A DNA stretch of 64,000 nt from Lepus europaeus (Eukaryota > Chordata > Mammalia > Lagomorpha > Leporidae): contig NC_084831.1 of the NCBI RefSeq assembly GCF_033115175.1, forward strand, positions 15,477,138-15,541,137, written 5' to 3'. This document shows positions 1-11,769 of the stretch, one piece after another; position 1 is the stretch's first letter, and each line of letters begins with the position of its first letter. A program made the position numbers and the translations under genes. The notes beneath the pieces are model-generated. The model was not told the origin of the DNA and ran no database searches. It worked only from the letters and a program-made list of their open reading frames with translations.

Positions 1-2028
1 GAGCCCACATGGGGCCCGGCTGAGTCCCGGGCAGGGGAAGGGCCTGGACCCGGACTCTGCGGGGCGGAGCCCTGAGTGTGCAGTGTGGTTCACGGCGAAG
101 TGCAGGTTGGGGGAAGGATGGAGAGTGAGGAGGAGGCAGGGAGGCCCGGCCCAGGCCTGGGTCCCTTACTGAGGGAGGCCAGCGTCAGGCTCAAGACCAT
201 CACAGCAGCCATGCAAGGGTGGCCCTGGGGTGACCCTGAGCCTGCAGAGTGGAGACTGAGGGAAGGTCGCAGTGACTGAGACAGCAAAGGAGACGGAGGG
301 GACCAGAGAGACAGAGACAGAGAACTGGCAGTGTGTGTGTGTGTGTGTGTGAGGGTGGGAGGCAGAGAGAAAAGGCAAGACAGAGGCAGAGCCAAGGACA
401 GAGGGGGACAGTGGCAAGGGTGGCAGCCACCGAGGGAGGAGGAGGACGGAGGGGAGCAGAGGGCAGGTGCAGAGCAGCAAATGGGCAGCCCACGGCAGGG
501 CAGGAAGGAGGAGTTGGGCACAGGTGCCAGAGCAGGACAGACCAAGTGTGACAGACAGAGGCAGACACTGGGAAGGGGTCCTGGGGTGGGAGAGGAGAGC
601 CAGGGCCAGTCAGGGAGGGGTGGTGACACACAGGCAGGGCTGGGACAGAAGCCTGAGGGAAGAGGAGAGGGGAAAGGCCACCTCCGGGGCCAGATCCCAG
701 GGTCTGGGGTGGGGCCTAGGCAAGGGCAAGGCTGCACATGAGGGCCTGGGAATTGGGGAGACACACCTGCTGCCTTCTAGGACGCACAGCCTGGCTGCTG
801 GGCCTGCCCCACAGGGCTGCTGGCAGTGCCAGGGTTTGGGCCCAGGAGGTCTAAGGTCCCAGCTCTTCCCACAGATCAGTCCCAAGAGTAGAGAAGGCAC
901 CGGCTCTGGTCTTGGGTCTTTTTAGCTGCTGTCCCCTCTGCCCCAACTCCGGCCTCCCCTGCCCTGTCAGCTACTTCTTGGCGAAGGCAGGTGGATAAGC
1001 AAGGACCACATTGAGTGTGCAGCCCCACAGGAGGGGCTATAGCTGTTTCCACATGGATGGAGTGGGGCAGACCAGGACCTCAGCAGGCAGACCTGGCTTG
1101 GCAAGCAGCAGCTCCCTAGCTGCCTCAGTGTAGACCATTCTGGGACGTGGCGTGTAGAACTGAGCCCCAACCAGCTCCCAGGCCTGCCATGGCCCTGCAG
1201 AGACCGGAGGTCACAGTCAGGACGAGGCTGTCCCAGGGCCAGCACTCCTGCCTGCACTGGCCTGTTAGTATGCCACCCTCAGGCAGGTGGATGTCCCGAT
1301 ACGTCCACTGAAGGGAGATGAACTCTGAAGAGGCATAGGCCATACTGTGGAGCTACCCGGGGGTTGGTCTGAGCCCAGCCCCTGTTCCATTCTTGGCCCT
1401 GATCCCCCAGTGTCCCGGACACTGACTCACAAAGCGGGCAGTGGGGACAATAGAGCTGCCAGGCCTTGAACTTGGTAGTTCCTTCTCTACCCAGACTCTT
1501 GGGGTGGGAGGCTGGTAGAGGCCTGACTCCCTTCCTTCCCCCGCTGGAACCTGCCCTAAGGCAGGGTTCCCTCCCAAGTCCACAGTGAGGCTTGTGTGGC
1601 CCCCGGCCAGCACCCTTGGCCTGCCTGATTGTTCTGCTCCACAGGGACCTTTGGCTCTGACCCCTCTCCGGGGGCTCCCCAGCTCTGTAGCAGCCCCCTC
1701 CCCCCCAGGCAAGGCTCTGGGGAGATCAACATAGCTGAGAACCTGGGGAGGCACAGAGTTTGCTTAGGAATTTGGGTGGCTGGCTTCCATCCCCATCAGA
1801 ACCGACTTATCCTGCCCCCCATCCTGAGCTCTTCCCACCCGTGCAGGCACCTGCTGATCGTCCCACACACCTGTCACTCAGCTGGTAAGAGAGCAGCCCC
1901 ACTTCTCCTCACAGCACACCCCCAGGGCCGGCTCCAGGAGCCCCCAAGACCCTCGGCCCGGGAGAGGGGGGGCCTCTATGGTTGGGAGGGGCAGGATGGG
2001 GACCTGCGGTATGCCCTCAGCAACTTAC
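1..2028 (-). other. HSPG2: HSPG2 intron 3 (5' part)
   Basis: Unique GC-rich DNA after the exon 3 donor. No frame here resembles the perlecan SEA module, so exon 4 is outside the window. A short (GT)n run lies at 331-352, and purine-rich, low-complexity sequence fills about 290-620. I see no SINE here, unlike intron 1. The open frames on both strands have the biased composition expected of GC-rich noncoding DNA. Confidence 0.85.
331..352. repeat. (GT)n microsatellite
   Basis: About 10 GT units in HSPG2 intron 3. Confidence 0.9.
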
Positions 2029-2073
2029 CCATCTGGAAGTCCCCGCTGCCCAGGTCCCCACTGCCCAGGCCAT
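2029..2073 (-). CDS. HSPG2: HSPG2 exon 3: second and third GAG attachment sites
   Basis: 45-nt exon between a CTTGCAG acceptor (2,074-2,080) and a GTAAGT donor (from 2,028). Joined to exon 2 it reads D-G-L-G-S-G-D-L-G-S-G-D-F-Q-M, with the first base of the next codon. Human perlecan reads DDLGSGDLGSGDFQM followed by Val, so the leftover G fits a Val codon in exon 4. Ser71 and Ser76, each followed by Gly-Asp, are the second and third heparan-sulfate sites of domain I. Both ends are phase 1, so the exon is symmetric. Asp68 of human is Gly here. The SEA module that follows in perlecan is not found in the remaining 2 kb and must lie beyond the left edge. Confidence 0.95.
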
Positions 2074-2460
2074 CTGCAAGCAGAAGGGAGACGTATTCAG
2101 TAACAACACAGATGTGTGAACACCTGGCACAGAGAGGGGAGGGGGCATGAAAACAGAGCAGCCCCCCTCCTCCCATCCAGGGCCTGGAGCCTTCCTCAGA
2201 GACCGTGTGGATGGAGGTCCCTCTGCAGGGGGCAGTCAGGTCAGGTTGGTCTCCAGGTGAAGATGAGCAGGGGGAGTTGCCCTGGCCCCTTCGCAGTCAG
2301 GCCTGATCGTCCCAGGTCGCATGGGTTACGTGGAGGCAGCCAGGCCTGGGATAACACAAGCCCATCTCTTGAGACCCACCTGGGCTGAACTTCAGGGGCC
2401 TCCAGAAAGGCGTGTGGGAGGGACCACGACTCCCAGCCACGGACCCAGAGCCAGGCTCAC
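2074..2460 (-). other. HSPG2: HSPG2 intron 2
   Basis: A 387-bp intron bounded by GTGAGC at the exon 2 side and CTTGCAG at the exon 3 side. It carries unique sequence and no recognisable repeat. It joins a phase 1 donor to a phase 1 acceptor. Confidence 0.92.
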
Positions 2461-2596
2461 CTCCAGAGACATCATCAGCCAGCAGGTCCTCGTCATCAGA
2501 CAGGTAGGAATAGCTCCAGCCGGCTCGGCCCTCTGTGATGGTCTCCGTGTCCTCGGGCAGAGACAAGCCCTCGTATGCCCTCAGCCCGTGGGCCAC
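2461..2596 (-). CDS. HSPG2: HSPG2 exon 2: N-terminal domain I, acidic cluster and first GAG site
   Basis: 136-nt exon encoding perlecan residues 22-66 plus the first base of codon 67. The acceptor is a pyrimidine tract ending CAG just before 2,596; the donor is GTGAGC from 2,460 (phase 1). The peptide starts VAHGLRAYEGLSLPEDTE and ends in YLSDDEDLLADDVSG, close to human perlecan domain I. Acidic residues 55-63 precede Ser65-Gly66, the first of the three known heparan-sulfate attachment serines; such acidic clusters favour heparan over chondroitin sulfate. Compared with human, the middle of the exon (residues about 42-50) is poorly conserved and Ser63 is Asp here. Numbering from the exon 1 Met puts the GAG serine at 65, as in human, which supports the exon structure. 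Confidence 0.96.
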
Positions 2597-3979
2597 CTGC
2601 GGAAGACGGCACTGCTCAGTCATGTGCCAGAGCACCTGCCAGGCCCCAGGGCCCCACCCTGGTCTTCCCCGGGAGTTGGCAGGGCCAGGCTGGGGGATGA
2701 CTCAGTTTCCATAGCTCCTGTTAGCCCTCTGTAGGTCTTGAATCCATCTTCACATAACGCAGACAATGAAACTAAAACCACCCCGGACCTGAGTGGTGGG
2801 GTTGGGGGACACAGGCAGGCAAAGGTGACCTTGGCCAGCCAAGATGGGGGCCACGGGAGGTGGAAGGTGGCCAGGGCATGCGTGGAGGGGTGAGTGGCTC
2901 CGGGCCACGCAGCCACTTCTTTCTGTCTGCCAGGCCTGCCAATCTCCAGGTACAGGGAAAACAAACCCCTAGGCTGGAGACCAAGCTCTGGTCCTTGCTG
3001 CCCGCTGATAGCTGGGGGTGCAGCACCCAGCAGCTGGGCTGAATGGGGCAGGACAGGCGTGCTGTCAACACCCGTGACCAGCACAGCTCTACCTGGAGCT
3101 CCTGTCCCGCGGAGGGGCTGCTGGGGCGGAGCCCGTGAGCCAGAGCAGTGGTGCCTCGCTCAGGTGTGTGTGTGGGCCATGAATGCCCCTCTCCCCTTAG
3201 ACAAGATCACAATGCTTTCAAAGAAGTTGTACCAGGTAACGCGGCAGAAAACAAACCCAGGGCCCCCAGAGGGTGCCCAGAGCCCGCAAGCCAAGTGTGC
3301 AGATTTACCGTGGCCCCAGAACCTGGCCAGAGGGCCTCAGGCAGGGCCCCATCTGGGCAGCCCAGCCTACACGGAAGGAAACAGTCTTCACTTGGGAGAA
3401 ACCAAATCCTCCAGCCAGACCAGATGACGAGGCCCAAGCATGAGGAAAACAGAGGAAATGGCCAGCACGCGCCCCCCCCCCCCACCCCCGCCCCCAGTCC
3501 CACAACTGCACGCGGTCCACGTCCCTCATGCCACGGTCCCTGGGCTCGAAGGCCTGGCCTCGCTTTGTTTCTTGAGCTCACTCCAGTGCATCCTCCCAGG
3601 ACCAGCTCCTCTGCTCCTCAGAGACAGACAGGGACAAGCGTCTGATACGCACAGTGGCGCGAGGAGTGTCAGGCGACAGGAGCCAGACGCCAAGGCTCCC
3701 TGCAGGGGGAGTTCACTTAGGGAAAACTCCAGAGGAAAAGCCTCGGCCACAGCTACAGACAAATCAGGAGCTGCCTGGAGGTGACCAGGCAGGGGCACAA
3801 GGGACATCCATCTCCGTAGTATTGAACTGTATGCTTCAAACCCATACCCTAGGGCAGGGGTGTGGCACAGGGACTGCCACGAACCCCATACTGGAGTTCA
3901 TCTCAGGTTCATTCCCAACTCCAGCTTCCTGTTAAGGCACATCCTAGGAGGCAGTGGTGATGGCTCAGGAGTTGGGTCC

Positions 3980-4590
3980 AGGGGCTGGCGCTGTGGTATA
4001 GCAGGTAAAGCCACTGCCTGGGACTCTGGCATCCCACCTGGGTGCCAGTTTGTGTTCTGTTCCACTTCCCATCCAGATTCCTGCTAATGGCCTGGGAAAC
4101 CAGTAGAAGATGGTCCAAGTGTTTGGATGAAGCTGCTGGCTCCTGGATTCAGCTTGGCCCGGTGCTGGCCATCACGGCCATCTGGGGAGTGAACCAGTGG
4201 ATAGAGGATCTCTCTCGGGGCCAGCGCTATGGTGTAGTGGAGAAAGCTGCCAAATGTAGTGCCAGCATCCCATATGGGCACCGGTTTAAGTCCTGGCTGC
4301 TCTACTTCCAATCCAGCTCTCTGCTATGGCCTGGGAAAGCAGTAGAAGATGGCCCAAGTCCTTGGGCCCCTGCACCTGTGGAGACCTGGAAGAGGCTTCT
4401 GGCTCCTGATTGGCCCAGCTCCAGCCACTGCTGTCATTTAGGGAGTGAACCAGATGGAGACCTCTCTCTCTGCCTCTCTGTAACTCTGTCTTTCAAATAA
4501 AAATAAATCTTAATAATAAAAAAAGAAGATCCCTCTCTCTGTCTCTCCCTCTTCCTGTGTGACTCTTTCAAGATAAATAAATATTTTAAA
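3980..4590 (+). repeat. C-SINE (lagomorph), split by a second C-SINE
   Basis: Starts with the tRNA-like head GGGGCTGGCGCTGTGG and runs to AGAGGATCTCTCTC near 4,216. It resumes at about 4,525 with GAAGATCCCTCTCTC and the CT-rich tail and ATAAATAAAT end. The interruption is the copy at 4,217-4,524. Confidence 0.9.
4217..4524 (+). repeat. C-SINE nested inside the copy at 3,980
   Basis: Full-length copy from GGGGCCAGCGCTATGG to an A-rich tail. The host sequence AGAGGATCTCTCTC / AGAAGATCCCTCTCTC on either side is the likely target duplication. Confidence 0.9.
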
Positions 4591-4611
4591 AATATTTTTT
4601 AAAAAAAAGTT

Positions 4612-4945
4612 TAAAAAAGATTTTTTATTTATTTTGAAAGACAGAGTTACACAGAGAGAGGGAGAGACAGAGAAAGGGGTCTTCCATCCACTGGTTCACT
4701 CCCCAAATGGCCGCAAAGGCAGAAGCTGCACCAATCCGAAGCCAGGAGCCAGGAGCCAGGAGCTTCTTCCAGGTCTCCCATGTGGGTGCAGTGGCCGAAG
4801 AACTTGGGCCATCTTCTACTGCTTTCCCAGGCCACAGCAGAGAGCTGGATCAGAACTGGAACAACTGGGTCTCGAATAGGCGCCCATATGGGATGCCAGT
4901 GCCATGGGCCAGGGCTTTAACCCACTGTGCCACAGCACTGGCCCC
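4612..4945 (-). repeat. C-SINE
   Basis: Reverse orientation: T-rich tail, GAGA run, then body ending CAGCACTGGCCCC. It is in the sense direction of HSPG2 intron 1, so its tail contributes an AATAAA to the transcript. Confidence 0.9.
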
Positions 4946-4984
4946 AATAAATGAATCTTAAAACAGTAGAGGTGTCCCTGCTAT

Positions 4985-5128
4985 TTGCATGGGAGACCTG
5001 GATTGAGTTCTAGTCTCCGGCTTTGGCCTGGCCTGCCCTGCCCCAAGCTGTTGCAAGCATTTGGGGAGTGAGCCAGCAGATGGAAGTTCTCTGTCTATCT
5101 CTGCTTTTTAAAATAAATTAGAAATAAA
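4985..5128 (+). repeat. C-SINE 3' fragment
   Basis: Only the 3' half is present (GGGAGACCTGGATTGAG to AAATAAATTAGAAATAAA). It is diverged and therefore old. Confidence 0.75.
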
Positions 5129-5842
5129 CAAACATGCTAAATGGGTTCTCTTCATGGTGTGTAATTCATACCTCCACGGAGATGACTAAGAGGAAAATCT
5201 CTTCTGGGCGACTTTGTCCTGAGTCTTACCCTTCACAGTCACCCTGTCTCCTGCCCCAGGCAGGGTTCCAGCCCTTCCAGGCTCCTGGGCTCATGCGGCA
5301 ACTGTATAGATGCACCTTGGAGGCAGGTGAGCAACTCACCCCGCCCTTCCCAGCACTTTGTGTTCAACACATAAATGAATGAAGGAAGGAAGGGATGAAG
5401 CCGTCCCTGGTGGTGAGCACCAGCTGCTTCCTGAAGAGACCGCGTGGTTTGCAGGCACTGCCCACGCCCAGGCAGGCCGTCGTCTCCTTAGGCTGTGAGC
5501 TCCCTGGCGGCACGGATGAGGCACCATTGTTTATCTTTGAGTCTGCAGAGCTGCGGGGCCTTGGGTGACATTGCACTGCGTGCGTCAGTCCCTGCCATGG
5601 CCGCAGGCTCCTTCCACCCCGTTCTATGGGCGATGCCGCCTCCTCTTCCTCTCCACTCCCCATGCTCTCTCTGCACAAGTGCCCACTCTGTCCTAGTGAC
5701 GACCCACACACTGCTGGGCCACCTTCATGGGATCTGTTTCCAGGAGAAGGCTTGAGATCCTCCTGGAGCTGCTGGGAAATGCAGGTTCCCAGGCCCCTTT
5801 TCAGAGCCACTGAGTCAGTCACTGCATAAGAACCGTAAGACT

Positions 5843-6182
5843 GGGGCTGGCGCTGTGGCATATTGGTTAAGTTGCCGCCTGCAGTGCCGGCGTCCCATTT
5901 GGGTGCCAGTTTGTGTCCCAGCTGCTCCATTTCCAATCCAGCTCCCTGCCGATGCACCTGGGAAAGCACCAGAAGATGGCCCAAGTCCTTGGGTCCCTGC
6001 ACCCACATGGGAGACCCAGAAGAAGCTCCTGGCTCCTGGCTTTGGCCTGGCCCAGCCCTAACCGTTGTAGCCATTTGGGGAGTGAACCAGCAGATGGAAG
6101 ATTGCTCTTTCTCTCCATCTCTCCCTCTCTGTCTCTGTAACTCTGCCCCTCAAGTACATAAATGAATCTTTAAAAACAAAAG
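5843..6182 (+). repeat. C-SINE, full length
   Basis: Head GGGGCTGGCGCTGTGGC to AATCTTTAAAAAC tail. Antisense to HSPG2. Confidence 0.92.
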
Positions 6183-8116
6183 CACAAGGCAGGGGTTGAG
6201 CTTCGCTCCCTGGCAAGAGGTGGGGGCAGTGTTCCTACTGGCTGATGGGGGGCTCTAATGGGTCCAAGGGGAGTAGGAAGCTAGGGCTGGCATGGGGCAT
6301 TGACTCTGGGCTGGGGAGGTTTTAGGGGACAGGCCAGGGTCCTCCCCACCTTTGTCACTGCCATACCCTGCCCCCTCTCCAGGCAACCAGGGCTGCAGAG
6401 GGCGTGCACAGGTCACAGAGATTCCTGGCACCCCCAGACCTCGCTGTCTGGAAAGGAAAAGCCTGGTGGTGAGCAAGGGCTAGAGCTTTTCCCAGGGAGG
6501 GAAGGGGGGGTGCAGTGTGTCAGACAGGAAATAGCAAAGTGAGATTCAACATGGAAAAAATGCCAGGAACACACATCTGCAGTGAGAGGGGAACGAGAGT
6601 CCACAGCATGGGGCCTGGAGAGAAGTTCCCTGAACCCAGGGGCCCCCAGGGAGGCCGCCTGCCCTTGCTGCCAGCCCCCTCCCCAGGGTCTTGAGGGCCC
6701 AGGGTCTGATCAGGGCCCAGGAGCCAGGGACAACTCAGCAAGAGCAGAGACTTCATTTGTAAAACGATGAAGATCAAAAGCTTCGAGCAGCTGCATTTCT
6801 CATCTGGGAGGAGAGACGGACTCAGACAGGAAGGAGGTCCCGGAGAGAGACTTGACCATAGAAGGGAACTGGGATCCAGACCTGCAAAGGCCAGGATAGT
6901 GAGCACTTGCTGTGCACCCGGCGCTCTGATTCCGGGAGAGAGGTGCTCAGCGGCCCTACTGCGCAGAGTTGGAGCTAACGTGTGAAGCCGGGATCCGAAC
7001 CCCAGATCCGGCTCCGGTGCCCAGGCTCGCACCGCTGCGCTCTGCGGCCTCCGTAACCAAGGCTACGGAGGGAGCTGGAAGCACCTTAGCCACAGTGATC
7101 ATTTCCCCAGCGTCAGTGTCACCCTGACAAGGACCCTGTGAGGATACCTGATGGGGGGGGGGGCAGGTGTGGACGGCCCCATTCACAGAGGCCCTGGGAC
7201 AAGCAACTTGGCCAGCTCACAGGTAAGCGGCTGCCACCCCACCAGAGTCCTCTGCTCACCAGGAAAGGGGCCAGGGCTGGCTGGGCCTCCAGACTGGCCA
7301 CGAGGCCTGAGCAAAGCGCAGTAGCAGGAAGCTCCAGGCTGGCCAGTGCCCATGCCTGACCAGCTCCCAGGCAGGCAGTGGGCCAAGCCCAGGCAGTGTG
7401 GGCCTCAGGTCCCAAGCACGGGCCATCAGCGGCCCCATGGTTGGGGGGCAGAAATACAACCCAGGCTTCCTGCCCTCCAGCCTGTCTCCGGCTACAAGGG
7501 AGCCCGGCTTCCTCCCAAAGGAACCCGGTGCTTCAGGCGGGCGTCGGAGCCGGATGGCGGGGCTGGGGAGGAGGGGTCACAGGGAGACCTGGGCCAGACA
7601 GGAGGGGGCTCAGCTGAGAGGGGGATTTTCCAGACCCTGCAGGTTCCTGGTGGGTGGTGGTGGGGGTGTGTGTGACTCATGCAGGCCAAGGCCAGAGGTC
7701 TGTTCTAACTTGCTGGAAACAATTGCTGGGGCCGGGATACAGGCAGGATGCCCCCCCACCCCCACCCCCCACCCACCCCAGGCGGCAGGCCCTCCCTGAA
7801 CACAGCCGGGGGCCAGAAGGGAACCAGACGGGACTTCTGGGAGGCACCCACTCCCTGAGGCTGGAGCCTCCACGCCCTCCTGGGGAGAGCGAGAGTGCAC
7901 GCGGAGCTCTGGGCCCAGGTCCTGCAAAGGTCCAGGGGACGAGGGACAGGGTCTGGCCTGGGCAAGGACGCAGCAGGCGTCAGGCTGGCTAGGAAAGGCT
8001 GCAGTGCGGGGAGAAGGCGGGCTGTTAGGGAGGGCAGGGTGGCGCAGACACGGAGGGGGCAGGTTTTGGCTTTCTAGGGGGTTCTAAAGTGAGGACCGCA
8101 GGCCTTGTAGAGGTCA

Positions 8117-8156
8117 CGTGTGGAGGTGAGAGCTCCCGTGTGGAGGTGAGAGCTCC
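8117..8156. repeat. Perfect 20-bp tandem duplication
   Basis: CGTGTGGAGGTGAGAGCTCC occurs twice in a row. The first copy overlaps a CACGTG E-box. Confidence 0.9.
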
Positions 8157-9589
8157 CAGGCTCAAGGCAAAGGTGCAGGAAGAAGGCAGCAAGACGCCGA
8201 GGTGACAGGAGGAGTGGACTCGGGGTAGGGCTCTCTCCACGCCTGCCTCTGGGCCACCCACTGTACAGTCCCGGCAGCGCTGGCCACACAGGGACCCTGG
8301 CCCCCACCTGCAGTAAAGCAGACCCAAGAGCTCCGAGCTGTTCCCAGCCTTGAACGGGCGCGTGGCTGTGAGCGGCTGTCAGCCAGCACCTGGGGAAGCA
8401 GCACCTGTGTGTGACCACAGGGGCTCCTCTGGGGATGTCCCATCGCAGCCGGCACAGGCTGCAGGTCACCTTTCTCAATCCCACCTGCCCCTAACGGTTT
8501 CGGGGACCGGGTGCTGTATCACGATGAGTTCCATCTCGCGGGTGAGGTAGCTGGGGCTCTGAGAGGGCCATCTGCGTGAGGGGGACCAAGCAGGCAGGGC
8601 GGGGGGGAGGGGTGCTCATACACAGCCGGCGCAGGGCAGAGGGAGGGGTGGGGTGGGCGGGGGAATGCATGGGGGTCTGGGGTGAAGGGAGGGCCCTCGG
8701 CTGGGTGGGCACTGGATCTCCATTCCAAGGCTGTTATCTGTCTGCTCTGAGGCCCATTCAGGTTCTGATGGGGGTGGGAGCGGGGGAGGGGGGCTTCCCC
8801 AGAGACATTCTTCACATGCCTTGAGCATGGCCCAGGCCTGAGGCTGCGCCCCCTACCGCCCCCACAGCTGGGCAGGAAGGTCCAAGCACCGCATGGTCCC
8901 CAGGGTGGCTGCAGCTGCCCAGGGCACGGCTCCAGGCATCTGAGGCTGGAGTGAGCTCACTGCATGAAAATCCAGAGACAGCGTGGGGGCGGGGGCCCAG
9001 CGAGCCCTGGCCTGCCCACCTGCCCCCTCCCCCACCATCTGCCAAGCACGCTCTGCCTCAGTGCCCCTCTCCCTGGCCTTGACAGCGGAACTCCAGGGAG
9101 ACAAGCTCCCCACCCCGACTCTGCTGGATACAGGTGACCCCAAACAGGGGCTCCTCCTACTCCACTATGATCTGAGCCCCAGACTCCCGGTCAAGGTGCC
9201 GTGCCCCACCCGCAGCCTCCCCTAGGCCTCCCGGTGCCCGGTGAGGGCAGCAGCAGAGGACAGCATGGGTGGTGGCGGGGGAGGAATCTGTCGGGGCAGC
9301 ATTTTGCTGCGCACACTGCCAGGGGCTGCTGAGCCCGACACAAAGGCCCAAAGGCCTTTAATCCCCTGGCTGTCTGAGAGGGGCGCCGGGCCGGAAAGGA
9401 GGTGGCTGCACCTCCTCTGGCTGCCTGTGCTGCCCGTGCCGCTCGGGAGGCCTGCCAGCGGCTCACACCTGGGCCCCCAGGCGGCAGGACCTTTGCCAGC
9501 CAGCCTGCTAAGAATACCGAGCCCCAGAATAAGCAGCCGGGCCCAGGCTCAAGCGCCACTGTGAGCCACTTGCTGACCAGGTCTCTACG

Positions 9590-9770
9590 AGGCTTTCTTT
9601 CGTCACTCAATCCTCAAAATCCCCACGAGCTAGGTGGCGGTGGCACCCCTGGCTCCCAGATAAGGAGAGCGGGCTCAGAGAGGTGAAATCACCTTCCCAA
9701 GGTCACACAGCTGAGGCAACAGGATCGAGTTTGCAACCAGGCTCTGCTGGGCTCTCACTCTTGCGCTCTC
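9590..9770 (-). repeat. MIR fragment
   Basis: Reverse MIR core: GGCTCAGAGAGGTGAAATCACCTTCCCAAGGTCACACAGCTGAGG region, with the preceding ATCCTCAAAATCCCCACGAG part of the 3' end. Confidence 0.8.
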
Positions 9771-9969
9771 CGGCCCCTGCTTTTGGCCTCTGACCCCTGC
9801 CTTCTGCAAGCTCAAACCAAGGCCAGGGGCCTGGCAGGGCTGCCTTCCTGCCAGGGCCCTCAGTGCCAAGGAACCGGAAGCTGGGGTCTGGCGATGCCAG
9901 TCCTAGCTTGCCCTGAACTTTGGGGCCTGGGACAGGCCCCCTGCTCCCTTCCATTTTAAGAAACTCCAG

Positions 9970-10284
9970 GGGCTGGCGCTGTGGTGTAGTGGATGAAGCC
10001 GCCACCCGCAGTGTCGGCATCCCACATGGACACCAGTTCAAGTCCCGGCTGTTCTGCTTCCAATCCAGCTCTCTGCTGATACACCTGGGAAAGCAGTAGA
10101 AGATGGCCCAAGTGTTTGGGCCCCTGCACCCATGAGGGAGACCCGGAAGAAGCTTGTGGCTCCTGGCTTCGGACTGGTCCAGCTCTAGCTGTTGTCACCA
10201 TCGTGGGGGTAAACTGGCAGATGGAAGACACCCCCCCCCCCCGCTTCTCTGAAACTCTGCCTTTCAAATAAATAATTTTTTTTA
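9970..10284 (+). repeat. C-SINE with perfect 12-bp target duplication
   Basis: Full-length copy flanked by AAGAAACTCCAG at 9,958-9,969 and again at 10,285-10,296. It carries a 12-C run near 10,230. Confidence 0.95.
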
Positions 10285-11731
10285 AAGAAACTCCAGCAGG
10301 CAGCGCCATCTGTGCTGGGCAAGACCAAAAACCCCAGCAAGGCAGTGACCTTCCTCTGCTTTCACATCGGTGGCTCACGGCAGACAGCACCTAGTAGGTC
10401 CACAGGATGCACCTGCTGCCTGACAGATGGCATGCGCACACTTGCCCCGCAGCCCTGGGGTGGCAGCCTGCCCTTGCAACAGAAGAAAGCAGCGTGCAGG
10501 AAGCAAGCAGAGGCTGGCCCCAAAGCCCGTGGCTGGGAAGCAGCGGAATCCGTTCCGCCCCATGGATCCCGCCCGTGCCAGAGCAGGGTCCCTGTCTGAG
10601 TTGCGAGTCCTGTGACTCAGTCCCTTCTCATCCCAAGGATCGCAGTGAGACACCCCTGCCCTTGCCTAACAGTCCCTCCAGGCAGGTGGAGGTCACCTCC
10701 GGAAAGCCCGGCGGGTGCTGTCCGGCGATGTCCGGCCGTCCCCAGGCAGCCCTGGTGTGGTGAGCGGGGGCAGATGGGCACCGGAACTAGTCTGCTGCTG
10801 GCCAGCAGGAGCCCTCGATTCTGGAAGTCTCCGCGGGGCCAGACGCCGCACTGTCACATACTGCCACTCCAGGCCGCCTCATCGCCGGCCTCCCCTCATC
10901 CATAGACCCCTGGACCACGCGACTACCACAGTGGGCGGAGGGCTCTGACGCGGCAGGCCAGGGGCTGGGGGTGTCCGGAGGAGGGAGGGTCCCCTCACTC
11001 AGCCAGCTGGGTTGGCCAGGCAACGCCTTCCAAAGGAAGTGACAGCTCTGCCGGGCCTGAAACGGGACTGACTGTGCCCCAGTGAGGTGGAGCAGGGGGA
11101 GAGGGGACAGCGGGCAGGTGCAGGGACACCCCTGGGGTCTACACGGGACGGTGCAGGCACACTGGAGGGCCAGAAGCATGTAGGGGGCGACAGCAGCAAC
11201 GCAGCAGCCCACCTGGGCTCCTCCACTGGGAAACACCGTGCCCTGAGCTGGGCTCTGGGTGCAGAAGCCAAGCCTCCCTGCACCCCCGGGTGCCCCAAGA
11301 ACAGACCTCTCCTGTCAGCTGAATGAGCTCCCTCCCAGCTTCCGGGCGGGGCTGCCCAGCTAGAGGGTCCCCGGAGCTTGTCTCCTCTCTGCTGGGCACT
11401 GCGGGGGTCACATGCCCACCTCCCGCCTGCAGCCCGCCACGGCTCTCGGGTCCCCCACAGCTGTGGGGTATCAGCATATCTGTGGGCCTCCCGGGGCTCA
11501 CCAACCTGGTGGGGCCCGCCCATGACCTCTAGGCTCACTGCCCAAAGGGTTCCTGATGAGGCCCCCAGCCCAGGGCCCGGCCTGTGGGGGGTGGGGGAGT
11601 GTTGCACAAATGGTGGAAATCAGATACCACCACCACCAATGGCCACTCCCGGGTCTCTTGATTGACTTACTCAAGGGTCAGAAGAAAAGCCTTCCTTGTG
11701 GCCAACTGGGTTCTATGTGATCTGACAGGCA

Positions 11732-11751
11732 TGCACACACACACACACACA
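11732..11751. repeat. (CA)n microsatellite
   Basis: About nine CA units in HSPG2 intron 1, just before the L2 fragment. Confidence 0.85.
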
Positions 11752-11769
11752 CCTTTCAACCCCTTTTGC

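Noticed and set aside
1..2028. Search for perlecan exon 4 (SEA module start)
   Set aside because: No frame on the minus strand matches the expected SEA sequence; the exon must lie outside the window.
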